DNA of 64,000 nucleotides. Source: Pannonibacter phragmitetus DSM 14782. Its GTDB lineage: Bacteria; Pseudomonadota; Alphaproteobacteria; Rhizobiales; Stappiaceae. The notes beneath the pieces were generated by a model. That model ran no database searches. It was not told where the DNA came from and saw only the letters and a list, made by a program, of their open reading frames with translations. Location of the stretch: positions 1 through 64,000 of the forward strand of contig NZ_KB908218.1 of the NCBI RefSeq assembly GCF_000382365.1, in the 5' to 3' direction. Below, one piece after another: positions 52,500-59,845 of the stretch. Made by a program: the position numbers and the translations under genes. Each line of letters opens with the position of its first letter. Position 1 is the first letter of the stretch.

Positions 52500-52923
52500 T
52501 GAACAACGGCCCCGCGCTATGTGCGGGGCCTACCCATCGGGAATATATGCACGAGGGCCTTACGTCGTAGGCAGTGTTGTCCTTTCGGAACCAGACCAGA
52601 TAACCGGCGATCCTTCCGCCTGCCACCGGGACTGCCCCGCCGGGGGCTTCAACTCTCCGGCAATAAGTCCTTAAGCAAAATAGGATTTCCCTCTATTTTC
52701 ATGCTGCACTGCGACAACAGCGGTGCAGCAAATAGTCTTTTGGATGATACAAGGTCCTCAACTGGCTTCACGGGCTGTCAACCTGTTGATGTCAGGCTGT
52801 TCACAATGGGGCTATTGATGCAGAGGGCAATATGGGCCTATTCTGCTGCAATGCCAGAAGCCGGGCTTGATACACGCGGCAAAGACAGCGCGTGTTCGCC
52901 GGGCCAGCGACGAAGGATCAGAA
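52500..52923. other. Gap before phaZ with GC hairpin
   Basis: A hairpin GGCCCCGC-GCTATGT-GCGGGGCC (52508-52530) sits eight bases after the HTH stop and may end that transcript. The remaining roughly 390 bases must include the phaZ promoter. No further gene or convincing regulator site was recognised. Confidence 0.45.
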
Positions 52924-54576
52924 GTGTTGCCCTTCTATCATCTCTACGAGATCAACCATGCCGCCATGGGCCCGGTGCGTGCCGCAGCGGACGCAACACG
53001 GCTCTATTTCCAGAACCCGTTCAACCCGATGAGCCACACGCAGCTTGGCCGTCAGGTTGCGGCGGCCTGCGAAGTGCTGGAGCGCACGACGCGGCGCTAT
53101 GGCAAGCCGGAATTCGGTCTGCCGGAAACCACCATCGGCGGCATGAAGGTGCCGGTGAGCGAGCGCGTGGTCTGGCGCCGCCCCTTCTGCGACCTCTTGC
53201 ATTTCGAGCGGGGCACCCCCCAGCGCCGCAATGACCCGAAGATCCTGATCGTGGCGCCCATGTCCGGCCACTATGCCACGCTGCTGCGCGGCACGGTGGA
53301 GGCCATGCTGCCGCACGCCGATGTCTACATCACCGACTGGATCGACGCCCGCATGGTGCCGCTCTCGGACGGCAAGTTCGATCTGGATGACTACATCGAT
53401 TACGTCATCTCCATGCTGCATTTCCTCGGGCCGGACACCCATGTCGTCGCCGTGTGCCAGCCGTCGGTGCCGGTGCTGGCGGCTGTCGCCGTGATGGAAG
53501 CGCGCAACGACCCCTATGCACCCTCGACCATGACACTGATGGGCGGGCCGATCGACACGCGCGTCGCACCGACTGCCGTCAATGATCTGGCCATGTCCAA
53601 GGGCATCAACTGGTTCAAGCGCAACGTCATCATGCAGGTGCCGTTCCCGCATCCGGGCATGATGCGCTACGTCTATCCGGGCTTCCTGCAGCTTTCGGGC
53701 TTCATGAGCATGAACCTCGACCGGCACCTCATCGCCCACCGCGACTTCTTCAAGCATCTCGTCAAGGGTGACGGTGACAGTGCCGAGAAGCACCGCGAAT
53801 TCTACGACGAATATCTGGCGGTGATGGACCTGACGGCCGAGTTCTATCTGCAGACGGTGGAGACCGTGTTCATCGAGCACTCCCTGCCGCTGGGCAAGAT
53901 GAAGCACGGCGACACGCTGGTGGATTGCGGCGCCATCCGCAACACCGCGCTGCTGACCATCGAGGGCGAGAAGGACGACATCACCGGCCGTGGCCAGACC
54001 CGTGCTGCGCATACGCTCTGCACCAGCCTGCCGGACGACATGAAGGTGCATTACGAGCAGCCGAATGTGGGCCATTACGGCGTGTTCAACGGCTCGCGCT
54101 TCCGCGCCGAGATTGCCCCGCGCATGATCGACTTCATCCTGACCCATTCCCAGGCCAACCGCGACCGCCTGAAGAAGGCTGCTGCCGCCAAGCCGGCCGC
54201 TCCGGCCGAGGCGAAAAAGCCGGCGGCCGAAGCACCCAAGGCCGAAGCCGCACCGGCGCCGGCGCCCAAAGCGGAGGCAGCCGCCGCCGCTGCCAAGCCT
54301 GAGCCGAAGGCTGCCGTGGCTGCGAAGGCCGATCCGCTGGCCGAGATCCTGCTGGCCAAGCCGCAGGGCGTTGCCGACAATCTCAAGGCCATCACCGGCG
54401 TTGGCCCCAAGCTGGAAAAGGCCCTGAATGAAGCGGGCATCTTCCACTTCTGGCAGATCGCAGGCCTGACGGATGCGCAGATTGAGGCGCTGGACGACCG
54501 TCTGGACTTCCGCGGCCGCATGGCCCGTGACAACTGGATCGAACAGGCCCGCAAGCTGGCTGAAACGGTCGCCTGA
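52924..54576 (+). CDS. phaZ: Intracellular poly(3-hydroxybutyrate) depolymerase with C-terminal helix-hairpin-helix extension
   Basis: GTG 52924 with AAGGA at 52913-52917 is the start; the family begins 'LYxLYEMxxAAxxPxR', seen as FYHLYEINHAAMGPVRAAAD. Residues 1-415 are an alpha/beta hydrolase of the intracellular PhaZ class. They include SHTQLGRQVAAACEVLERTT, APMSGHYATLLRGTVEAMLP, YITDWIDARMVPL and VVAVCQPSVPVLAAVAVMEA, where the catalytic Cys replaces Ser. NVGHYGVFNGSRFR carries the catalytic His. An Ala/Pro/Lys-rich linker (about 420-480) then leads to a helix-hairpin-helix tail (LKAITGVGPKLEKALNEAGI, HFWQIAGLTDAQIEALDDRL), giving 550 residues. PhaZ proteins usually end near 410-430 residues. 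Depolymerase identity is strong; the tail's role is open. Confidence 0.88.
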   Translation: MLPFYHLYEINHAAMGPVRAAADATRLYFQNPFNPMSHTQLGRQVAAACEVLERTTRRYGKPEFGLPETTIGGMKVPVSERVVWRRPFCDLLHFERGTPQRRNDPKILIVAPMSGHYATLLRGTVEAMLPHADVYITDWIDARMVPLSDGKFDLDDYIDYVISMLHFLGPDTHVVAVCQPSVPVLAAVAVMEARNDPYAPSTMTLMGGPIDTRVAPTAVNDLAMSKGINWFKRNVIMQVPFPHPGMMRYVYPGFLQLSGFMSMNLDRHLIAHRDFFKHLVKGDGDSAEKHREFYDEYLAVMDLTAEFYLQTVETVFIEHSLPLGKMKHGDTLVDCGAIRNTALLTIEGEKDDITGRGQTRAAHTLCTSLPDDMKVHYEQPNVGHYGVFNGSRFRAEIAPRMIDFILTHSQANRDRLKKAAAAKPAAPAEAKKPAAEAPKAEAAPAPAPKAEAAAAAAKPEPKAAVAAKADPLAEILLAKPQGVADNLKAITGVGPKLEKALNEAGIFHFWQIAGLTDAQIEALDDRLDFRGRMARDNWIEQARKLAETVA

Positions 54577-54606
54577 GACACGGCCTGATACCAGATCAAA
54601 GATCTG

Positions 54607-54670
54607 ACCCGGCCCTGCCTCCTGAAACGCCCGCCTCACGGCGCGCAATCAGGGCGGGGCCGGGTTTTTT
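54607..54670 (+). terminator. Terminator after phaZ
   Basis: ACCCGGCCC (54607-54615) pairs with GGGCCGGGT-type sequence ending near 54665, followed by TTTTTT. The loop is long (about 40 bases) and has internal pairing. Confidence 0.65.
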
Positions 54671-54865
54671 CATGTCTGCTGCCAGGGCTGGTGACCCACG
54701 AACCTTCCGTCCAAGCCTTTGATTCAAGAACCTCTTCTGCCTCTGCGTCAAATTCCGCAGGCAACCTGCGCCGCCGTGTAACCGGCGCGGGACTTCATGG
54801 TGTTCTTGAAAGGCCGGGCAGCCGTCCCCACGTTTTTGTCTGTTGAAATCCGAAAGGGGATGACG

Positions 54866-55279
54866 ATGACTGGGAACACTGTGTTGAGGCCTGGCTGGAA
54901 CGGGGCAAGCATCGCGCTGATGGTGCTTGGGTTCGTGTTGTTCTGGCCGCTTGGGCTGGCAATGCTTGCCTATATTCTTTGGGGTGACCGCTTCCAGACA
55001 CTGTTTCAGGACGCGCGTGACCAGTGGAACAGAAGCCCGATCAAGAGCGCGGTGAACAACATGAACACGGGAAGCTTTGGCCGGACCGGCAATGTGGCCT
55101 TTGACGACTACCGGGAGCGCGAGCTGAAGCGCCTGGAAGAAGAGCGTGCCAAGCTCGATACCATGCGCGCCGAATTCGATACTTTCCTGCGCGAACTGCG
55201 CCGGGCCAAGGATCAGGAAGAATTCGACCGCTTCATGTCCGCCCGTGGCCACAACTCGGGCACCACTGGCCCTGCCTGA
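54866..55279 (+). CDS. DUF2852 membrane-anchored coiled-coil protein
   Basis: ATG 54866 is preferred because AAAGGGG then has proper spacing; ATG 54860 lies directly on it. The 137-aa protein starts MTGNTVLRPGWNGASIALMV with one membrane helix (IALMVLGFVLFWPLGLAMLA then YILWGD). A long charged coiled coil follows (YRERELKRLEEERAKLDTMR, AEFDTFLRELRRAKDQEEFD), ending FMSARGHNSG. This is the DUF2852 pattern, widespread in Hyphomicrobiales. The function is unknown. It is a single gene after the phaZ terminator. Confidence 0.8.
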   Translation: MTGNTVLRPGWNGASIALMVLGFVLFWPLGLAMLAYILWGDRFQTLFQDARDQWNRSPIKSAVNNMNTGSFGRTGNVAFDDYRERELKRLEEERAKLDTMRAEFDTFLRELRRAKDQEEFDRFMSARGHNSGTTGPA

Positions 55280-55414
55280 CCGGCCGGTCCGGTATGGCAC
55301 ACCACGCGGGAAGCGGCGCACCTTGCGCCGCTTTCGCCGTTTATACCAAGACGGAACGAGTGAGCCTCAGTGCCTTGGTATCGGATTCCAGTAGGTGATG
55401 GCTGACGCCTTGGC

Positions 55415-55443
55415 TACTGGATCCCCGCCTGCGCGGGGATGAC
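55415..55443 (-). repeat. Second copy of the GTCATCCCC repeat family
   Basis: TACTGGATCCCCGCC then TGCGCGGGGATGAC is the reverse orientation of the element starting at 36573 (GTCATCCCC...GGGGATCCAGTA). The core differs in four or five bases that preserve the hairpin. A further dyad, TACCAAGAC to GCCTTGGTA, lies just upstream at 55344-55381. Confidence 0.65.
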
Positions 55444-55558
55444 AAGGTGAGGGTGAATGCGCTGCAAGCCACTCCCCCCGCCTGCAAAACCAGATACCCT
55501 CTGATACGGTCGAATCACCTCCCGCAGCGCCTGTCTGCGGGCCTTGCAGGGAAGCGGA

Positions 55559-56296
55559 ATGTTCTCACGGCTGCGGCGGCCTGTTTTTCCGGACCATATC
55601 GTGCTGCCGCTGAGTGGCGGCGAGATTGCCGTGCGCCTGCGGCCTGATCCGCGCGCGCGGCGCTATCTGCTGCGCCTGCCGCATGACCAGTCCGGCCCGG
55701 TGCTGACCATCCCCAAGGGCGGTTCTCTGTCCACCGCCCAGCGCTTTGCCGAAAAACATGCGGGCTGGCTGGAGGAAAAGCTGGCGGCCTTGCCGCAGAC
55801 GACCCCCTTTGCCGCCGGATCGGTTGTCCCTGTCCGGGGCGTCCTGCACCGGATCGAGCCTTCCGGCCGCCTGCGCGGGCTGGTGGCAACCGGCACGGAC
55901 GGTGAGGGCCATCCGGTGCTCAGCGTGCCCGGCGCGCCCGAACATACGGGCCGCAAGGTGGCTGACTGGCTGAAGCGGCAGGCGCGGGCGGATATCGAGG
56001 CAGCTGTTGCCCGCCATACGGCAGCGCTTAGGGTGAAGGCCACTGCCATTTCCCTGCGCGACACCCGCAGCCGCTGGGGCTCCTGCGCGTCCAACGGGCG
56101 GCTGTCCTTCTCCTGGCGGCTGATCCTCGCTCCACCGGAAATCCTGGATTATGTCGCGGCCCACGAGGTGGCACACCTGCGGGAAATGAACCATTCGGAC
56201 AGGTTCTGGGCGCTCTGCCGCCAGCTTGCCCCGCACACGCCCAAGGCCCGCCAGTGGCTGAAGGACGAGGGCGGCAAGCTGCATCTCTTCGGCTAA
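55559..56296 (+). CDS. YgjP-type (M48-like) metal-dependent peptidase
   Basis: From ATG 55559, with AGGGA upstream, the protein has 245 residues. The N-terminal part carries IVLPLSGGEIAVRLRPDPRA. The C-terminal DUF45 domain has LRDTRSRWGSCASNGRLSFS and the zinc motif in YVAAHEVAHLREMNHSDRFW (HEVAH plus the third ligand). Members are SprT-like or gluzincin-like proteins of poorly known role. It converges on the penicillin-binding protein gene. Confidence 0.85.
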   Translation: MFSRLRRPVFPDHIVLPLSGGEIAVRLRPDPRARRYLLRLPHDQSGPVLTIPKGGSLSTAQRFAEKHAGWLEEKLAALPQTTPFAAGSVVPVRGVLHRIEPSGRLRGLVATGTDGEGHPVLSVPGAPEHTGRKVADWLKRQARADIEAAVARHTAALRVKATAISLRDTRSRWGSCASNGRLSFSWRLILAPPEILDYVAAHEVAHLREMNHSDRFWALCRQLAPHTPKARQWLKDEGGKLHLFG

Positions 56297-58483
56297 TCAG
56301 CCACCAAACAGCCTTCCGATGAAGCCGAGCGGCCCGCCTTCCGAGGGCGGCGGCGGGATGACACGGCCATCGGCTCCCACGTCCGCCGGGGGAATGGGGG
56401 CATTGTCGGTGGGCACAGGGCCGTAATTCTGCGGCAGCTGTTCGGCAACACCGGGCAAGCCCGCAACGGGCAGACCGGCATGCGCCTTGTCCATCGCCCC
56501 CTTCCAGATTTCCGCCGGCAGCGATCCGCCCGTCGCCTTTTTCGTCGGGCTGTTGTCATCGTTGCCGAGCCAGACGGTGGCCGTCAGGTTGCCGGTATAG
56601 CCGATGAACCAGGCGTCGCGGAAATCCTGGCTGGTGCCCGTTTTGCCGCCTGCCGGGCGCTGGTCTGCGAGCATCGCCTTCTTGCCCGTGCCGGTCACCA
56701 GCGTCTGCGCCATCATGTGGTTCATCTGGGCAAGGCGCAGCGTGTCGATCACCTTGCCCGTTCCATCTCCCTGCCGGGCATAGAGCGTGCGGCCCTCCAC
56801 CGTGCGGATGCGGCGGATGACATGCGGCACAACCCCGTAGCCGCCATTGGAGAAAGGCACATAGGCGGCCGTGATCTCCAGCGGCGTCACCTCCGATGTG
56901 CCCAGCGCCAGCGAAGGATTGGCCGCCAGTTGCGAGCGGATGCCCAGCTTCTGCGCCACCTTCACCACCTTTGCCGGACCCGTTTCCACCGCCAGCCGCG
57001 CAGCCACCGTGTTGAGGGACATGGCCAGCGCGTCGGTCAGCGTGACATCGCCGTAATACTGTTTGGTGTAGTTCTGCGGCCGCCAGCCCTTGAGGGAGAA
57101 CGGTTCATCCCGGCGGATCGTGTCCGGCGTCATGCCGCTTTCAAGCGCCGCCAGATAGACGAAGGGCTTGAAGGCGGAGCCTGGCTGGCGGCGGGCGTTG
57201 GTGGCACGGTTGAACTGGCTCTTCTGATAGTCCCGGCCACCCACCATGGCCCGTACGGCCCCTGCCGTGTCCATGATGACGACGGCACCCTGCGAGACCC
57301 CCAATTCACGTCCTTGGGCATTCAGCGCAGTCACCAGCGCCGATTCCGCTGCTTGCTGCATCACCGGATCAATGGTGGTGTCGACGATGATGTCACTGTC
57401 GATGGATCCGGCAAACTGCGGCAGCAGGTCCATCACCCAGTCGGCCACATAATTGGCGCTGGCGGTGTTGCGGTCGCTGACCACATGGGCCGGCTCGGTC
57501 ATGGCCGTCCGGGCGGTCGCCGCATCAATGAACCCGGCATCGCGCATGGCAGCCAGAACCACCTTGGAGCGTTCAAAAGCCAGCTCGGGATTGCGCGTGG
57601 GGGCATAGCGGCTGGGCGCCTTCAGCAGGCCCGCCAGAACGGCGGCTTCCTGCAGGGTGACCAGCCGCGCCGATTTGCCGAAATAGCGCCGCGCGGCTGC
57701 ATCCACCCCATAAGCGCCTGCCCCCAGATAGACGCGGTTGAGATACATCTCAAGGATCTCGTCCTTGGAGTATTTGGCTTCCAGCCACAGCGCCAGCACC
57801 ACTTCCTGCACCTTGCGCTTCAGGGTGCGGTCAGGCTCGAGGAACAGGTTCTTGGCCAGCTGCTGGGTCAGCGTCGAGCCGCCCTGCACCAGATTGCCGG
57901 AGGTAAAGTTGACCGTGAAGGCGCGGACCAGACCGATCGGGTCCAGCCCGAAATGGTCCTCGAACCGCCGGTCCTCGATGGCAATCACCGCCTGCGGCAG
58001 ATAGGCCGGAAGCTGCTCCAGCCGCACGGCCTCGCCGCCCGTGTCGCCCCGGTTGGCCAGAAGCTCCCCGGTGGTGGCAACGATCTTCACATTGGGCGGG
58101 CGGGCCGGAACCTTCCACTCGGAAGTGGGCGGCAGATGGGCCGCGTAATAGACGACCACACCGGTGGCGGCGATGCCGCCCCAGATGGACAGGACGAAGC
58201 CCCAGTAGAACAGCTTGCGGATCAGCCAGAACAGCGGATTGGACGAGCGGGCGCGGCTGCGCCGGGTTTTCTTTTTGGCCTTGCCCTTGCCGCCTGCCTT
58301 TGCGGGCCGCTTGCGGCGGGGGGCGGGGGCATCATCTGCGTCATCGGCACGCGGCCGCCGGGGCCGCCTGGCCGGGCGCTCTGCCGAAACGTCTCCGGTT
58401 CCCGGGCGCACATCGTAAAGATCGCCGCTGGCAGGGCCAAACGCCGGTTCAATCCGATTGCTGCCTGCCGGGCGGCGTGCCAT
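56297..58483 (-). CDS. Class A penicillin-binding protein (PBP1 family)
   Basis: This bifunctional peptidoglycan synthase has 728 residues from ATG 58483. A basic, Ala/Pro-rich cytoplasmic tail precedes one membrane helix at about 85-110. Transglycosylase motifs are AVIAIEDRRFEDHFGLDPIG and GGSTLTQQLAKNLFLEPDRT, then KRKVQEVVLALWLEAKYSKD. The transpeptidase has the SxxK serine in RQPGSAFKPFVYLAALESG, SLN in ALAMSLNTVAARLAVETG, and KTG in PAGGKTGTSQDFRDAWFIGY. The C-terminal tail is Pro/Gly-rich. It resembles PBP1-type enzymes of rhizobia; mrcA versus mrcB naming is not settled here. Confidence 0.92.
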   Translation of the reverse strand: MARRPAGSNRIEPAFGPASGDLYDVRPGTGDVSAERPARRPRRPRADDADDAPAPRRKRPAKAGGKGKAKKKTRRSRARSSNPLFWLIRKLFYWGFVLSIWGGIAATGVVVYYAAHLPPTSEWKVPARPPNVKIVATTGELLANRGDTGGEAVRLEQLPAYLPQAVIAIEDRRFEDHFGLDPIGLVRAFTVNFTSGNLVQGGSTLTQQLAKNLFLEPDRTLKRKVQEVVLALWLEAKYSKDEILEMYLNRVYLGAGAYGVDAAARRYFGKSARLVTLQEAAVLAGLLKAPSRYAPTRNPELAFERSKVVLAAMRDAGFIDAATARTAMTEPAHVVSDRNTASANYVADWVMDLLPQFAGSIDSDIIVDTTIDPVMQQAAESALVTALNAQGRELGVSQGAVVIMDTAGAVRAMVGGRDYQKSQFNRATNARRQPGSAFKPFVYLAALESGMTPDTIRRDEPFSLKGWRPQNYTKQYYGDVTLTDALAMSLNTVAARLAVETGPAKVVKVAQKLGIRSQLAANPSLALGTSEVTPLEITAAYVPFSNGGYGVVPHVIRRIRTVEGRTLYARQGDGTGKVIDTLRLAQMNHMMAQTLVTGTGKKAMLADQRPAGGKTGTSQDFRDAWFIGYTGNLTATVWLGNDDNSPTKKATGGSLPAEIWKGAMDKAHAGLPVAGLPGVAEQLPQNYGPVPTDNAPIPPADVGADGRVIPPPPSEGGPLGFIGRLFGG

Positions 58484-58610
58484 GAGCCTCTCGTCACTCT
58501 GCGGGCCTGCGCGGGGAACACAGGCATTCTGCATCAAACTAGATCGGCTGGTTTAAGGCGGCGTTAAGCCTTGGGTGCCGGCTGAGGCATGGAGGCGGAG
58601 CCCCGCAAGC

Positions 58611-58640
58611 AAAAACCGCCACCCCGGAGAGGCAGCGGTT
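58611..58640 (-). terminator. Terminator after olsB
   Basis: On the minus strand AACCGCTGCC and GGTGGCGGTT form an imperfect stem followed by TTTGCTTG. It lies just below the olsB stop at 58671. Confidence 0.65.
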
Positions 58641-58670
58641 CCTGGCTTTGACGGCAACTCTTTAGGCGGC

Positions 58671-59621
58671 TCAGCTTGAGTAGCGTGAGGCGTCCGCACC
58701 GTAATGATTCACGTAGCGCTCGTTCAGCTGCGTCACGGGCATGACGATGAGAACGTCGGTGGTGCCGAACTGGTAGTCGACCACAGCCCCGTCACCGATA
58801 TAGGCGCCGAGGCGCAGGTAGCCCTTCACCAGCGGCGGCAGTTCACGCAAGGTGGCCTTGTCGTTCAGCTCTTCGCGGGCAACGCGGTTCATCTCGACAT
58901 AGCGCTCCGGCACGGCGCGCACGCGCCAGGGCTCCGGCGCACGGGCGTGGTGGTGCAGGAAGGAAAGCTGGCTGGCGATCCGGTCCGGATCCGTGCCCTC
59001 GATGGAGGCACAGCCAATCATCACGTCGATGCGGTGGCGGATCACATAGGCCCAGATGCCGTGCCACAGCAGCTCGACCGTGCGCTTGTTGCGGTAGGGC
59101 TTGAGCACGCAGGAGCGGCCCAGTTCCAGAAAGCGCAGGCCCGGATTGGCATCGACCAGCGGCTGGATGTCATATTCGCTGGCGGTGTAGAAGCCGCCGT
59201 TTGCCTCGGCCACGTCCTGGCGCAGCAGGCGGTAGGTGCCGACGATCTGCGGCTGCAGGCGTCCCAGCTTGTTGCGCTTCATCGAGGCATGGTCAACGAC
59301 CAGAAGGTGATCGCAGATGGCGTCAAAGGCATCCATGTCGCGGCGGGCAGCGAGGGTCTGCGCATCGGCGATGGCTGACATTTCCTCGTAGAAGACGTGA
59401 TAGCGCAGGCGCTGCGCCTTCTTCACCTCACGCGCGGTGCGGGCGAGGCGCACCTCCAGCGAGCCCACGCGGCCAAGGGAAACATCACCGGCAGGACCTG
59501 TTTCACCATGCAAGGGCTTCGCAAAGCCGGGAAAGAAACGCGCGGAAATGCCCTGCTCACCCATCATGGGCACGAACTTCTGCACAAGCTTGCGCGGAGA
59601 AAATAGACCTGGCCGCATCAT
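58671..59621 (-). CDS. olsB: L-ornithine N-alpha-acyltransferase OlsB
   Basis: OlsB transfers a 3-hydroxyacyl chain from ACP to ornithine, starting ornithine-lipid synthesis. The 316-aa GNAT-fold protein contains RLARTAREVKKAQRLRYHVF, followed by YEEMSAIADAQTLAARRDMD and FDAICDHLLVVD. IVGTYRLLRQDVAE, FYTASEYDIQPLVDANPGLR and FLELGRSCVLKPYRNKRTVE follow. VMIGCASIEGTDPDRIASQL closes the active-site region. These match the N-acylhomoserine-synthase-like OlsB family. OlsA is not visible nearby. Ornithine lipids replace phospholipids under phosphate or stress limitation. Confidence 0.88.
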   Translation of the reverse strand: MMRPGLFSPRKLVQKFVPMMGEQGISARFFPGFAKPLHGETGPAGDVSLGRVGSLEVRLARTAREVKKAQRLRYHVFYEEMSAIADAQTLAARRDMDAFDAICDHLLVVDHASMKRNKLGRLQPQIVGTYRLLRQDVAEANGGFYTASEYDIQPLVDANPGLRFLELGRSCVLKPYRNKRTVELLWHGIWAYVIRHRIDVMIGCASIEGTDPDRIASQLSFLHHHARAPEPWRVRAVPERYVEMNRVAREELNDKATLRELPPLVKGYLRLGAYIGDGAVVDYQFGTTDVLIVMPVTQLNERYVNHYGADASRYSS

Positions 59622-59845
59622 CGAGATTCGGTCCCCTATCTGCCTCGGTTGTTTCCCACCGGGGGCCCTGCGAAACCGGTGCCGCAGGCCTCGTTTGTCC
59701 TGTCAGGTTGCTGCGCCGTTGCAGTGATTCTCATCCCTTTAACCGGCGAAATCCTGATCTTGCCGTAGACCATAGTTTTCCAACACTAGCATGACAACGG
59801 CCAGCGTTCACAATATTTCGTTATGGTAACAATCCGGGAGCGGCA

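Noticed and set aside
52577-52605. EcfG promoter for phaZ (GGAAC at 52577)
   Set aside because: The -10 side reads CGAT at the right spacing but it is over 300 bases from the start codon and has no support.
52918-54648. 576-codon minus-strand open frame opposite phaZ
   Set aside because: It is a shadow of a clear PHB depolymerase and has no recognisable family.
56480-58567. 695-codon plus-strand open frame opposite the penicillin-binding protein
   Set aside because: It is antisense to intact transglycosylase and transpeptidase motifs and has no domain of its own.
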